From the IMG/VR virus record IMGVR_UViG_3300013126_000037, positions 1-57,240 of that record: DNA of 57,240 nucleotides, one strand, 5' to 3'. Under the pieces are notes generated by a model that saw nothing but the letters and a program-made list of their open reading frames with translations, was not told the DNA's origin and made no database searches. Made by a program: the position numbers and the translations under genes. Below, piece after piece: positions 19,901 to 26,377 of this stretch (position 1 is the stretch's first letter; the number at the start of each line of letters is the position of its first letter). The DNA is from a virus.

Positions 19901-22514
19901 CAAAGCACTAGAAGTCTATGCACTTACTGAACACCCATCATTTAAATCGTGGGCAACTGGCACAATGCTTGACAACTTGGAGTCCAGATCTTCTGGTACA
20001 GGACTAACGACAAGCCCACAGGTTAAACCCGAGCAATATAAAGCCCTTCGAGTGTTTGACGCTATGAAACTTAGACAAACATTGAAGTATCAAATGACCG
20101 ACCCAACCGAAGAAAATTATCAAACAGCAAAGCAATTGTATGGTGAAACACTAGGGTCACATTTGAACGATGCTCAACTAGACAAGTCGTTTGACAAGTT
20201 GACCAACAAGGGTGACGACGTTGCTCCAATATTGATGGAAGTAGATCGATACATTGATCAGTTCATGACAGAAGATATTGCCAAAATGACTAAGGTTTAC
20301 GACAGCCAATTACAGTCAGAGCAAAAAATAATTACTGGCGCACCATTTACCACATTGGCATTTGGTCCAGACGTCGATGGCGTGTTGTACGACACAATGC
20401 CTGGTATTCAAGTTCACGACCTTGTAACCGGGAACCATGTAAGAAAAAACCGAATGCAACAACCACGGTTTATTAAAATGGAGAACCCATTGGTTATTGA
20501 TGCTGGTAACACGGGTGTAAGCGTACCAATGCGCAACGATGCAATTAAAGATGCTGTTAAGGGCAAGCATGATGGCGTTGTATTTACTAACGTCGTTCAA
20601 TCAGCAATGAGTACTGAAACAACGGCAGTGGCATATACGCTTAACGATGCTAACGTTCGTGCTGCATCTAATATGCTTGGCGAGGCTAAAGATACTGAAA
20701 CCAAACCGTCAGCAAAAACAATAGAGGAATACACCGCAGATATTCCATTAAGCACTGAAGCTGCACCGATGGCTACACCAATTATGTATCAAGGCAAAGA
20801 GAATGCACCGCCTTTAGCAATATCCGTAGGTCAAGTCAAAGCCAATAAAACAATGGGTATGCAAGCATTAGACGGGCTTGACAGGCTTGAGCGTGAATGG
20901 CAGGGTTTTACTCGACTTAGCCTTGCAATGGACTTAGCGTATCCTGTCATCCAAGGTGGCAAGTATGCAATGGGAATATTTACGGGTAGGCCTTACGACA
21001 CAGTCATTTGGCTGAATGCATTCAAAAGTGCCTCTAAGGGACTAGCACCCAGGCTTGCGTTTACAGGTGAAAAAGGCAAGCAGCTTGGAGCGCACATGGG
21101 TCGCCGCGAATACATAAAGTTGTTTTTGGAAATCAGCAATGATCCGTTTTATGAGGTCATGAAAGAACTTGGTGTGCCATTAAACTTTTATAACTATGAG
21201 CGTGCAATACACAAAGCCAGACAACGTACATACCAAGAAGGTAAAGGCAAAGTTGCTTGGCAAGATGTGTATGTTGACTTAATGCAAATCAGTGAGGTTG
21301 GACACGTACAACAAGATATGGTCAAGGATGCAATGGTTAATAAATTACCAGTTGCTGGAATGGCTGAACGGTTTACGTCACTCAATCACGACATATTAAT
21401 GTTCAACTTGGTTAAATGGCAGCTGCAAAATAATCCGTTGTTAAAAGACGTTCCACTCAAAGACATTAAGTATCAACGATCCGCTAAGGAAGTTGCGAAC
21501 TTTGTTGCACTTAGCCTTGGTGACTTCCAATATTCAACCAATGAGGACATTGACATAATTGTTGGACGCGCCGCTAAATGGGTGTCCGTTGCACCACGTT
21601 GGCAACTAGCAAACTGGCTAATGAAACCACATTGGAACTACCTATTTGGCAACATGAAAATAACACGCAAGTTGCTTGGTGACAAAAACCGTGTGTTCAA
21701 TGCGGTTGCATCTAATCAGACTAACCCAGCGTTACGTAATTACCAATACAGCGTAATATACGGATCGATGATATTTGTTGCCGCTATGCAAGCGGCTGTT
21801 CATTATCTTGGTCAGTTGTTGTTTAAACGTGAGGATGTAAAAGCCGACCCAACAAAAATAGGTAAATTTAGAGTAGGCGATTGGGTTTATGCTGATAGCA
21901 GTGGCGTGTGGGATGACATCAATAAAATACGAACGGTTTACGATGCAATCAATAAACCAATCAAACAAGAAGAACGATTTGGTGACACTCCAGAATTAGA
22001 CTGGTTAGTTGGTGCTAGTAACCGCCTTGGTTACAACGTCAGTCCTGCAATTATCAAGATGATATTTGAACCATTGTCTGGCAAAGATGTTATTGGTCGA
22101 TCTGTTTACGAAACCGACGAGGAGTGGCGATATCTGTACGATAAAAAGATTAAACCGTCTGTTGCTTTTGCTCCTGAAAAATGGAACATGTCGCAATACA
22201 TAACATCGACATTCCCTACAGGTTTAAACGAAGTTGTAGACACAACATATGAAACAAGACACGAAAACAAGTCAGTTCAAGAAGCAGCTGTTTTGACTCA
22301 AGCAATAGCAAGTACTCTTGGTTCAAGATTGCAGTACGACAAGTACATTCCAGGGCGAATGATGAAACGCGAAAGAATTATTCGACAACATCAACGTAAC
22401 TGGCAAAATGCACCAAACGTATTAGATGTAATGTCTAAAGCAAACAAGAGTAATTCAAACATACTTGATAAGAGTATTGGGATAGTAAAAAAGACTACCA
22501 CTGGTAAGTACTAA
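7989..22514 (+). CDS. Giant polyvalent ejection protein (4841 aa) with zincin and ART-like segments
   Basis: One uninterrupted 14.5 kb frame starts directly after the preceding stop. Visible parts, in order: a Gly/Ala-rich hydrophobic stretch near residues 185-260; an Asp/Glu/Gly-rich spacer at about 820-885; a zinc metallopeptidase motif HELHH at 1312-1316 with a candidate third ligand in SFEEEMVAAL (Glu 1367-1369); long helical and coiled-coil regions; a segment at about 4100-4230 (NPLVIDAG, DGVVFTNVV, then an N-x-x-x-x-AAS end) that resembles the C-terminal part of ART-PolyVal ADP-ribosyltransferase domains; and a C-terminal region (VAPRWQLANWLMKP) followed by a membrane segment near 4587-4612. 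Large phage proteins combining zincin and ART domains are known as polyvalent proteins, thought to be delivered with the DNA. Position corresponds to T7 gp16, but it is nearly four times longer. No lytic transglycosylase or RNA polymerase motif was found. Confidence 0.7.
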   Translation: MENQRLKQIVKDLGLTPDAKASRKKIESIATDQFVMSNEFRALLGGAKDSPAEFTALTGLTAKDTTALQNLRNSVSTRVRKTSPQKLGYGGVLMPSVEEAQASRQQAKRYGAAGIAAEQKIKSRGLFEQIPAYVQGFAGGAAADMAASKLKARGYDPALAYIQAGSETDYAKQLGAETGFTASKTFPSTAASVPTMGVGGAVGDVVTGALTSGITSVSPAWMRAIAGGVRFGGHLYGAIQGGHIGSTLAEKAQEALTSGNLTPEERGIGQSMFGEQTPGGKLGSTAATLSLFKPTIKLAGAPLRKLLPAVFQDYGSVARNPYMMASVKDLGTRGYFVAQAGQSVDQGNEAAIQQATKTLGYKPTDVEQLRPFGYKTQVEKLAEMGMMALLGGTTRLGSALGSLGHIDTTPRPKFNVNDIAQQVQDVRNKRTAEGNQEPVTPASGVATAGSFPRFETVEGGVPITVEERSGTDVGVSPTRKENFEVIQKFNATFGRNANKDVAFTPTSEGAQKLISMNADNDYNVLHRNADGTTEIRSYGWTELPQELKEQASRFFGTTTFIDRTTPAQEPFKYDPATTSEEAPGRDRRTYNTENDLRGVPVKDRAGNWKPDIYKLRKDGVDIPVRAVSDVDTRNDSVGVKTFSGNYYRVPISSLRDSANKPITRVKISAWPEQAYRKSYRPNDVVGDAVRFAESDWRISPDDREKVTAGDEESWKDSYDVDALEAEYSGAAERIEELQQIERGTVFADRYSGDRVVLLKHVDQTVEGRRMVGMLVYDVDSRVYEPYVMSYADATDVSEAVKIKESLKKTTEVEDGKVDNTDEGEDTGPEDGEGPGDGTDEGEGEGPEDEAGEGEGPGDGKVEGEDAESEDDAGEGPGSGADDIEPPRIASRGDSAVDFVKSQIVRYLKQKTNATRPTVTQEELESQDFIPQTLTQLKRFKDTGVRQGVNREIVDQAYSELEEDGIIVAPSPDGFDRDIARGANFDTAVEKLKFGVKTPRDASLSFGDKFGSKEIEPEENLPQRTQSSVGSATGEREEDYEWYRQTEGEELRTTASVTQEEIKSILKAYSPLESRPRVINVEHEFSASDGSKIVALLEAEGVSNEQDVVRVIQQRWNATEQQAKAIGRYVDAWATGWSMTVARMEGVNLNKRLMAVKTDAEKANDQLAFVKKGVVEQLKNSGVVLTPTRVAEIANEAIKNDGKVNVDGKQYNIPVIQEFKNFDQWKKDFREISIFNNTNANRQLLSDLKQVYYEQHLGSFMQLTAGAGRLFRPGTASYAHVSNAVKVLMNGTTAYAGRLIAVESTATLETMLHELHHALLESMPRAVYHEVLRHRFPSLAMVELKYGDNKGFLTTEQRKGVWINTSFEEEMVAALTNAVFTTDVNGYQFRYEFGNNAYEVHVAQAVVELGEFIRTQNAIVNELQANSADPSRTQWVMGNFYGRGDALDAKDMAGNVFNFEYTRGTTVTLTDNVTGSQRQGKVFEILGNERSPGIKRKLANIRITIKFNDGQQQTVPVLDVLNKSDVKTLKDQDTFDMSGIDLNTLADKSKYQIQRFGRINPQLEKAGDTVARIFGHYQKFVNQQIKDVAPLIPSSLSSEPQTDVFAQATPNKGYAYSAGYRWYVNAKTAAAEYGQTGRPQKGYYEGNMSDSRLAKRMRDSYLGWLDVGGYSSWAQTIGGDPTSSHELYRQTGPIPTGMSYDTMRLIYESANTKEQAWYANRGVSNVEAGTGESAETGITKVEGGEVDAGGGPAFELDFDVMSSPSAPSESQSETDINVDEGLKVDTEDINKYGSASERRFISRDTLTSKLASEDKVIAEAIMLKLTEGNDAAEIYNEKTKRTVGFYLAEYDAAGKESLIRRIARLFDAASTNGNGDDVALDYLASIKSDSAKVDAITTHIVDLLTDTNKRRADQNARFSAITRSRQEIARQSALNTIAGDIYNTLKAGIERKVSDSVMATVVDGEVNNAGLTFEQKQSALEDAKPDVIESLKSQYDGVLDEALITKMVDQSIERLLAAHIPTDAEANSAQELRQYEEEQLKLQLAIDRADNSGEQADFFKKQLNSVLEQSMSNKAKAASDAGLWRRVIANNIFGAYINNWVMKGFRMRVPEAMYLRYPLAKNTRVLDYLAGSFDVGKIRSGLSIADANLNKWGDMISGIPFITNTQYRQVEVLRTQWRQIMRNVYKAEFAKKDLSPAREITELNKLMDVFRDEYKIDERSNVKSGEVIEKNKDLILRILSKTNDPELKQRFLDWVYEYNKLASSSTYFDNVLQDLAEPKEKRKGYSTLRVESQQYDDLLNGKKVVYYVSNWGTLRESLAHVKAQQATIERTLDSWNPFGPKSTEFRYEFVQVVNTEVLKEVRNFILNTRQVTEGGVRYYIYDSYNEKQGLTPSDKLTFDEYTSVVMKLMRSTARNAVGQFFAQIDPTATIAPDITVKIKRAENDLDNDIAWKNTQPTASQHAEEALRRHTIYSMAAGIKNRGVYADQSARMIESAMQASRAVGNEPGKPWNTVEFNGVKYKTEESFNNAISAYDATGHAYIDVVDAVNDAIRIKKSGALESDAYGFTDLSLEQLDELASMAKGAERDQQGFDDFREYIEKTAYTRNVPGLLFRASMHERQSAYQPSVWSVGPDSKRTLRMLGIDVNDVEAQVKSNRALLERKRRQNSIARTVSNEINKDDESFTIEQGFTFDYLESMDADRADRVEFFNLFNTINASNSGILTKEFSESFIRDLSNRPFVMKIGVEKATSAADYLTFNQTIEAINRLSSEIGDYKQMLKINPGDKDITERMNQAVQDRVELNKRYRESFDKFEKQNDPMFRLIGKKIDALTLLAENFADGLGLKGNARLEKIGELTGVLYDLAVDLQGAKQNVDMKESERRRFFIANLLRNSGARNARTLFMASTFAGYSESVIVRGTLDRSFPPDTTLREALNETLKDSGLTLDELVIGLAFTSEKITSEVQSIISEPGEYEAFIKRVAANRDLWNGTKEKKGYLDQPVSDIQANKELLKVMNNEIRTTEFLINKIVENYRKPANAATDMSMLYEQLAKSVTPLEDMVLEMKRQHVLKNGMTAQESFSTAVMNATQRGTGEVQSAIKSALKRQSDVENAQMQTHMDEARLNQDGHYNLVARGMQRVLKDIERMEDAFSFLSKDKKSIPVDTSQVNAQLKQHGDYVSFIVLDEHVKGATSQSWLSLRGQRILVPSSFYNATTGRVTFKSNHSFLPNNLTPMEKQAYILTSWFVENNAVDGLPIGRALSENVRNLFSRAISDFDTSKQAERQFKATVLHYTNDVLNSLVMRFPLRNENLRYTNTGTITIKDQVPSDVPKKIQSWLANNDVNWFRYSTKARNFNFEQLLTRLRADGIEVSYLSNKDLWALTEKQGAASNRYSVWKELVDARDKYIVDPLKSRLESSSKLMSQMSLHELNMELRDSGWTNTDRAAFFADYWHITQTRQGNIPRDYMIATGEFPTREAIRQYVDKTMQGKSEDERLLAYTEQVKNLDALEQMIATAGYEATVKTSSITQAEVRYNNDPNSSYVLTGIMRDVQADALDGEQQQVRETLLSQTELLTGNAKSVMSDLLTQVGELKTEAKSLMTEFLNNPEKLNIKNITDILITGSQPAGARNIKVPSLKGKTTELESETRRMAVHVEVSATNNLKTLQENLKDGPLSLEISRNLAELGVNVGRGRVKIQDLITGHSSFVPTRTMTTAQQQQVQLISSKVKAYVQAQARVLIGARLELLRSMNDFAYVGYEYRQNGPSVDVYEQGVKKYTIDYKNGKVSTINHEEILAIGSKTSPSEWSSVLNGLDEGFQNQVKTLDIAQLKQLDLMITIAKRPGEAYIGGSIETHADAVKTLIESIRTNAKAVPAVYWHGIAKMQRPEEPGAEMYTQPAMSPARVDMEYGTIDPSTRRTFVNPVIDKWLHSSTGQPQRVVLNHNNEVGRDEYGYTVYREDGNRSHIYRNLVESGLSRNKALEVYALTEHPSFKSWATGTMLDNLESRSSGTGLTTSPQVKPEQYKALRVFDAMKLRQTLKYQMTDPTEENYQTAKQLYGETLGSHLNDAQLDKSFDKLTNKGDDVAPILMEVDRYIDQFMTEDIAKMTKVYDSQLQSEQKIITGAPFTTLAFGPDVDGVLYDTMPGIQVHDLVTGNHVRKNRMQQPRFIKMENPLVIDAGNTGVSVPMRNDAIKDAVKGKHDGVVFTNVVQSAMSTETTAVAYTLNDANVRAASNMLGEAKDTETKPSAKTIEEYTADIPLSTEAAPMATPIMYQGKENAPPLAISVGQVKANKTMGMQALDGLDRLEREWQGFTRLSLAMDLAYPVIQGGKYAMGIFTGRPYDTVIWLNAFKSASKGLAPRLAFTGEKGKQLGAHMGRREYIKLFLEISNDPFYEVMKELGVPLNFYNYERAIHKARQRTYQEGKGKVAWQDVYVDLMQISEVGHVQQDMVKDAMVNKLPVAGMAERFTSLNHDILMFNLVKWQLQNNPLLKDVPLKDIKYQRSAKEVANFVALSLGDFQYSTNEDIDIIVGRAAKWVSVAPRWQLANWLMKPHWNYLFGNMKITRKLLGDKNRVFNAVASNQTNPALRNYQYSVIYGSMIFVAAMQAAVHYLGQLLFKREDVKADPTKIGKFRVGDWVYADSSGVWDDINKIRTVYDAINKPIKQEERFGDTPELDWLVGASNRLGYNVSPAIIKMIFEPLSGKDVIGRSVYETDEEWRYLYDKKIKPSVAFAPEKWNMSQYITSTFPTGLNEVVDTTYETRHENKSVQEAAVLTQAIASTLGSRLQYDKYIPGRMMKRERIIRQHQRNWQNAPNVLDVMSKANKSNSNILDKSIGIVKKTTTGKY
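10447..10640 (+). repeat. Low-complexity GAAGGTGAAG-type tract encoding a Glu/Gly/Asp linker
   Basis: A run of imperfect short repeats built from GAAGGTGAAGG and GATGAAG encodes an acidic Glu-Gly-Asp-Pro linker within the giant protein. It separates the N-terminal region from the zincin-bearing region. The same tract creates a long open antisense frame that is an artefact of composition. Confidence 0.85.
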
Positions 22515-22516
22515 AT

Positions 22517-22558
22517 AATTAAACACGCCCACCTGATAAAAGTTGGGCGTGTTTAATT
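22517..22558. terminator. Bidirectional intrinsic terminator between convergent operons
   Basis: A perfect 15-bp inverted repeat (22517-22531 with 22544-22558, arm AATTAAACACGCCCA) encloses a 12-nt loop. The arms begin and end with A/T runs, so the RNA from either strand is a GC stem followed by U-rich sequence. It lies between the end of the giant + gene and the end of the - replication operon. Confidence 0.92.
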
Positions 22559-22564
22559 GTGTGT

Positions 22565-22834
22565 TTAATTAACGACGGAGTTTGCACGCACTACATATGG
22601 AACGTAATGCTGCTTAACGCCTTCCACAATTGCGTACTTATCGCCAGTCATGTAGTCAACTGCAAGTGTGGCTTGCTTGACTTCCCCAGTGCTGGTTAGG
22701 AATTCTAGTGTTTCACCAGCACGTTTATATATCGTCTTCTTGTATTTGTCACTAATACTGCTCACAAGCATTGCAGTAATGATAAACCAAACGCTGCTAG
22801 TTGCTAACACAGTGCAGATTATAATTGTCAACAT
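22565..22834 (-). CDS. Small single-pass membrane protein
   Basis: The protein has 89 residues and one N-terminal hydrophobic segment (LTIIICTVLATSSVWFIITA), followed by a charged soluble part of about 60 residues with beta character. It is the last gene of the replication operon and overlaps the previous gene by 7 bp. No family is recognised. It could be a membrane anchor or a holin-like protein, but nothing beyond topology supports that. Confidence 0.6.
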   Translation of the reverse strand: MLTIIICTVLATSSVWFIITAMLVSSISDKYKKTIYKRAGETLEFLTSTGEVKQATLAVDYMTGDKYAIVEGVKQHYVPYVVRANSVVN

Positions 22835-23130
22835 TCCTCATCTCCTTCCAAGTCAACTGTCACTCCGGGTTCAAGTTGTACTTTTGTGTCACCAACCCAT
22901 GTTGGTAACTCATCATAATTGATTTTTAATAAGTTTAACTTAAGTGCTGCATGATTAAGTGTGGTAACACCAAGTATTGATTTGACGTTCCTTAGTATTA
23001 CACTGTGCTGATGTGCACTCACTTTAAGTTGTTTCCTAGCTTCCTTACCGTCCTTGGCAAGAAGGGTAACTATGACTACCCATCTGTGCCAAGGACTCAC
23101 CTTTTTAATCACAGTAAATCTCCATCCCAA
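22828..23130 (-). CDS. Unknown protein downstream of helicase
   Basis: The protein has 100 residues; its start lies 22 bp inside the helicase gene and its end overlaps the next start. The N-terminal third (WRFTVIKKVSPWHRWVVIVTLLA) is basic and aromatic, the C-terminus acidic. There is no later ATG. I see no recognisable domain. Confidence 0.5.
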   Translation of the reverse strand: MGWRFTVIKKVSPWHRWVVIVTLLAKDGKEARKQLKVSAHQHSVILRNVKSILGVTTLNHAALKLNLLKINYDELPTWVGDTKVQLEPGVTVDLEGDEEC

Positions 23131-24431
23131 CTGTGAAACTTCGGAACTGTCGGAAGGAATGTCAGTTTGACTGACCCAACTTGACCGTTCCGATTCTTGG
23201 CAACAATGAACTCCGCGTCCTCTGTTTCAAGTTCCTGCCGCTCATCCGGTGTTGCATAGTACATTGGTCGGTACAAGAAACAGATTTTGTCTGCGTCAAA
23301 CTCAATGCCGCCAGCCTCACGCAAGTCAGACATGATTGGGCGCTTATCGTCACGCTTCTCGACACCTCGGTTCAAACTGGCTAACGCAATGATTGTCGTG
23401 TCAAGTTCTTTGGCAAGAGCTTTTAACCCACGGCTAACGGCATCTAGCTCGTTGCTCCGATTGTCTCCACCTTTGGTTGTTATCATCTGTAGATAATCAA
23501 CAACCACGAGATCGAGCGTCCCGCACTTAGCCTTGACTTGCACTGCCCTATTCTGAAGTATCTGTAACGTACAAGGACTATCGTCAGACAGATACAACGG
23601 CAATCCCTTGTATGTCTTGATTACACCCTTTGCACTTGCTATTTCAGATGGATAAAGAACAGTTGTCTGTAATCTGCGACTGTTAATACCAGTCTCCATC
23701 GCAAGCAACCGTTGCACTAAGTCATCTAGCCCCATCTCAATACTCATAAATAGCGTGGCATGATTTTGACGTGCGGCATTTACAGCCATCTGCATAGCCA
23801 AGGCTGACTTACCCATCGATGGGCGAGCGCCTAGGATGATTAACTCACGTGACTTCCATCCGCCGATAAGAAAGTCAATTGCTTCAAACCCTGTAGATAT
23901 GACATGGGTTTCCGCATCAGTCCTGGACTCCATGTTAGTTACATTAGATTCCAGCACATCAGCAACATGCTTGACCTTTAGACTAGTGGATTCGAGTGAC
24001 CCATGCATGTCAGTCGTTGTTGCCTTGGCTTTCTCTATGTCGCCATCCTCAGCAAGTTGAGCTGCCCGTATGTATGACTCCATCATGTGACGCTGATTGG
24101 ATACCGTCTTTACTCGCTCAGCGTAGTACATGACGTTTGCAGTTGTCGGTACAAAGTCACCAATCTGCATAAGGTAAGCAAGCCCACCAACCTTTGATAA
24201 ATCATCGTCTTCGCTTAGCATGGCGTTAAGAGACACTATGTCAATGGGGTCATTGTAGTCATGCAGTGACTTCATTGCGTCAAAGATGATGCTATGAGCA
24301 AACCTGTAGAAGTCGATGGGCTTTAGGATGCTCATCACGTCAGATAACTTTCGGTTATCCAACATGATGGCTCCTAGCACCGCCATCTCAGCCTCAATGT
24401 CGTGAGGCACTTTAACGTCGACTACATTCAT
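23109..24431 (-). CDS. dnaB: Replicative DNA helicase, DnaB family
   Basis: This 440-residue helicase would unwind DNA ahead of the fork as a hexamer. The N-terminal domain opens with the family signature (PHDIEAEMAVLGAIMLD). The RecA-like domain has Walker A GARPSMGKS (201-209), Walker B LVVVDYLQM (308-316) and the family block KRPIMSDLREAGGIEFDAD (363-381). Length is typical. In the H3 block most DnaB proteins read ALSQLNR; here it is ALASLNR, so the usual glutamine is a serine. The gene follows the loader with a 4-bp ATGA overlap, the order used by SPP1 (genes 39-40). It presumably relies on a host polymerase, because none is visible here. Confidence 0.95.
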   Translation of the reverse strand: MNVVDVKVPHDIEAEMAVLGAIMLDNRKLSDVMSILKPIDFYRFAHSIIFDAMKSLHDYNDPIDIVSLNAMLSEDDDLSKVGGLAYLMQIGDFVPTTANVMYYAERVKTVSNQRHMMESYIRAAQLAEDGDIEKAKATTTDMHGSLESTSLKVKHVADVLESNVTNMESRTDAETHVISTGFEAIDFLIGGWKSRELIILGARPSMGKSALAMQMAVNAARQNHATLFMSIEMGLDDLVQRLLAMETGINSRRLQTTVLYPSEIASAKGVIKTYKGLPLYLSDDSPCTLQILQNRAVQVKAKCGTLDLVVVDYLQMITTKGGDNRSNELDAVSRGLKALAKELDTTIIALASLNRGVEKRDDKRPIMSDLREAGGIEFDADKICFLYRPMYYATPDERQELETEDAEFIVAKNRNGQVGSVKLTFLPTVPKFHSWDGDLL

Positions 24432-24964
24432 CTCTCTGCCAAAGCCTTAACCATCTGTGTTCCTTCTTCAAGCAACAATGGGTTTTCTGGAGCAGATGTA
24501 ATCAATGAGTCCAACTGATATGAAGACCAGTTGTCCTTGATAAAGTCATGGACAAACTGAAGATTGTAGTCGGTTGACTTACTTCCAAACGACATCCATC
24601 CACCAGCACGTTCAATGATTTGCTTTGCGTATGGCGGTAGTTTGCCAGCATCGATTGAGTCCTCAATGAGTTTGTTCCGTTTCTCTGAATCAAATGCGAT
24701 AGCAATGATGCGGCTGATCTCATTGTGGATTGCATGTGCATTCAAGTTTGGAGCAACCAACTTAATGGCAATAGTTCGCAGCTCAGATACGGATGGGCGC
24801 CACTCGCAGTTGAGCAACACATGCCGTGTAACAAGCCCAACAACCGCATCATCCCAACCCTTCATTGCAATGGCATACATCGTTGCTACGTCATCGTTCC
24901 AAGGAACATTTGATGGCAACATGCTCAACACACTGCACACACCAGCAAAAACCTGTTTATTCAT
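24428..24964 (-). CDS. Putative helicase loader (SPP1 G39P-like)
   Basis: This 178-residue protein starts at an ATG preceded by CGGAGG. The N-terminal half fits the small helical domain of phage helicase loader/inhibitor proteins: a tryptophan-aspartate pair (PWNDD), a middle GWDDAVVGLVTRH helix and a 'nCEWRPSVSELRTIA' element, where the family has 'fpPtiadl'. The C-terminal part (KQIIERAGGW) resembles the helicase-contacting region of primosomal proteins. It lies directly between initiator and helicase. The call is from pattern and synteny; overall similarity is weak. Confidence 0.6.
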   Translation of the reverse strand: MNKQVFAGVCSVLSMLPSNVPWNDDVATMYAIAMKGWDDAVVGLVTRHVLLNCEWRPSVSELRTIAIKLVAPNLNAHAIHNEISRIIAIAFDSEKRNKLIEDSIDAGKLPPYAKQIIERAGGWMSFGSKSTDYNLQFVHDFIKDNWSSYQLDSLITSAPENPLLLEEGTQMVKALAER

Positions 24965-24983
24965 TCAAACCTCCGATTCCTTT

Positions 24984-25808
24984 TTATCCTTCACCAAACA
25001 ATTTGTCCAGAGTTGTAAACACCCTGTTTGCCTGACGCATATTTGTTTCCACGACAGAAACATCAGTTGGTTCTGCTGTAGCCCAATGTTTCCATAGAGC
25101 GTGCAAAGTAACCATGTGTGCCTTCTGCCATTTACCAATCAGGCACTTTGTCCTGGCAGCCAACTCATCGGGAGACACTCCGTGATGAACCATCTGCCTC
25201 AAAACAATATGCACTCCCTGCCATTCACCAATGGTGAACAATGACGCTCTGGCTTCCGACATAAACGATGTTCGATAGGCGATAAACAATGCCTTTGCGG
25301 GATCTTCGTCAGTTGGAAGTTTGATTGTCCGTTTGCGTGTCCCCCGTTGGGGGACTATAGGGGGTATATATTCTTCTTTATGTATATTCTTCAATGTAAT
25401 GGGGGTGTTGATTTCTGCACCCTCCCCCCTGTTGATTTCTGCACCCTCCCCCTCTGTTGCTGCACTAAAACCATCAGGCAAGATGATGTAGCCATTGCTT
25501 GTCTGCCTTCCGCACATCGCATGTCTTGTGTCTACACGAAGCACGGTATAAGCCCGTGTGGTGACCGTAGAGAGACTTTTGATGCACTGACTGACTAATC
25601 TGCTACTCATGCCAGTTTCGTTGGCTATGGTGGCAATTGAAGGGCAACTGAACCCCGTCTCGTCAGCGTGTAATGACAAGCATGTCAGCACCATCCATTC
25701 GCTCGGTGTAAAGTCCTTCAGACAAGTAAGGAGTTCGTGATGTAGCACCACGAACCCCTTGCTTAACCGCTTCTTGTTGATTGAACTACCCTGAAACAAC
25801 CCAATCAT
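24984..25808 (-). CDS. Winged-helix replication initiator with iterons in its coding sequence
   Basis: This 274-residue protein has an N-terminal winged-helix domain (residues about 15-95: FVVLHHELL, LTPSE-type FTPSEWMVLTCLSLHADE, PSIATIANETGMSSRLVSQCIKSL) of the kind used by phage replisome organisers and plasmid Rep proteins. A linker at about 120-137 repeats GEGAEIN twice. It is encoded by two tandem 24-bp repeats that match noncoding repeats at 33.5 kb. The C-terminal half is helical, perhaps for loader contact. Order initiator-loader-helicase is that of SPP1 38-39-40. Sequence-specific origin binding is inferred. Confidence 0.75.
   Translation of the reverse strand: MIGLFQGSSINKKRLSKGFVVLHHELLTCLKDFTPSEWMVLTCLSLHADETGFSCPSIATIANETGMSSRLVSQCIKSLSTVTTRAYTVLRVDTRHAMCGRQTSNGYIILPDGFSAATEGEGAEINRGEGAEINTPITLKNIHKEEYIPPIVPQRGTRKRTIKLPTDEDPAKALFIAYRTSFMSEARASLFTIGEWQGVHIVLRQMVHHGVSPDELAARTKCLIGKWQKAHMVTLHALWKHWATAEPTDVSVVETNMRQANRVFTTLDKLFGEG
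25406..25453. repeat. Two tandem 24-bp iterons inside the initiator gene (oriL-like)
   Basis: Units at 25406-25429 and 25430-25453 differ only at the last base. On the - strand each contains GGGGAGGGTGCAGAA followed by ATCAAC. Because 24 is a multiple of three the repeat stays in frame. The 15-bp core recurs twice at 33508-33560. Origin sites inside the initiator gene are known in lambda (O) and SPP1 (gene 38). Confidence 0.85.
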
Positions 25809-26377
25809 TTTTCTCTATGATAAGGACAATAGGCACAAAGTTTTACGTCATTGGTAAGCAAGCACACTGCTGTGTCAAGAACTTGATTTGCAACAGTTGT
25901 GCTCAGCCCTACAGGAACAGGCACGCTATCGCTGATGCTCTTCTCTGTCACAGGCGTTCCCCTTACAACCTCCGTCAATGTGTCTACCGTCCACTCCTTT
26001 CGTTCTGCTTCGTCAAGTAATTTTCGTTGCTCTTCCACATCAAGTTTGCTTACAGCTCGATGATGTGTCCAAGACAGATTTGCGTTTCTGTTTTCTGGAG
26101 GAACAGATCGAGCAACCCATGCAAAGTTAGCAAGGGCGCTGTAAGTAAGCTTAGTGCTTTCAAGAGCTTGACTATACTTCTCGCCGTATCGCGTGTTGCC
26201 ATAGTTCAAGGCATCGCCGAGCATCCACTGTATCGCACCGTTCATTGTGTACAAGCGATTAAGCAGAACCTCCCATTGGTCAAATGAGAGGTCTGCGGTA
26301 AACGCTAATCCAGTTGGTGTGCCGTGAACTCCATCAGGGAATTCCTTAATCTTGCTCAGTTCGCTCATCAGACTCAT
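25805..26377 (-). CDS. DNA-binding-like protein of a phage/plasmid family (ParB-type HTH suspected)
   Basis: The protein has 190 residues. It follows a pattern seen in phage and plasmid proteins of unknown function: a tryptophan helix (FDQWEVLLNRLYT), then WMLGDALNYGNTRYGEKYSQ, a helix-turn-helix-like TKLTYSALANFAWVARSV, and SWTHHRAVSKLDVEEQRKLL. The last two elements resemble the KorB/ParB DNA-binding region. A short CAYCPYH motif ends the protein. It overlaps the upstream gene by about 30 bp. A start at the internal ATG nine bases later is equally possible. Role in replication or partition is inferred from family habit and operon. Confidence 0.5.
   Translation of the reverse strand: MSLMSELSKIKEFPDGVHGTPTGLAFTADLSFDQWEVLLNRLYTMNGAIQWMLGDALNYGNTRYGEKYSQALESTKLTYSALANFAWVARSVPPENRNANLSWTHHRAVSKLDVEEQRKLLDEAERKEWTVDTLTEVVRGTPVTEKSISDSVPVPVGLSTTVANQVLDTAVCLLTNDVKLCAYCPYHREK

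Noticed and set aside
7989-22514. An N4-type virion RNA polymerase inside the giant protein
   Set aside because: The size is suggestive, but I found no HDD motif, no DxxGR or Rx3Kx7YG-like motif in a consistent order.
7989-22514. A lytic transglycosylase domain as in T7 gp16
   Set aside because: No Glu-containing ES.F / GLMQ-type motif was seen in this or the gp15-like protein.
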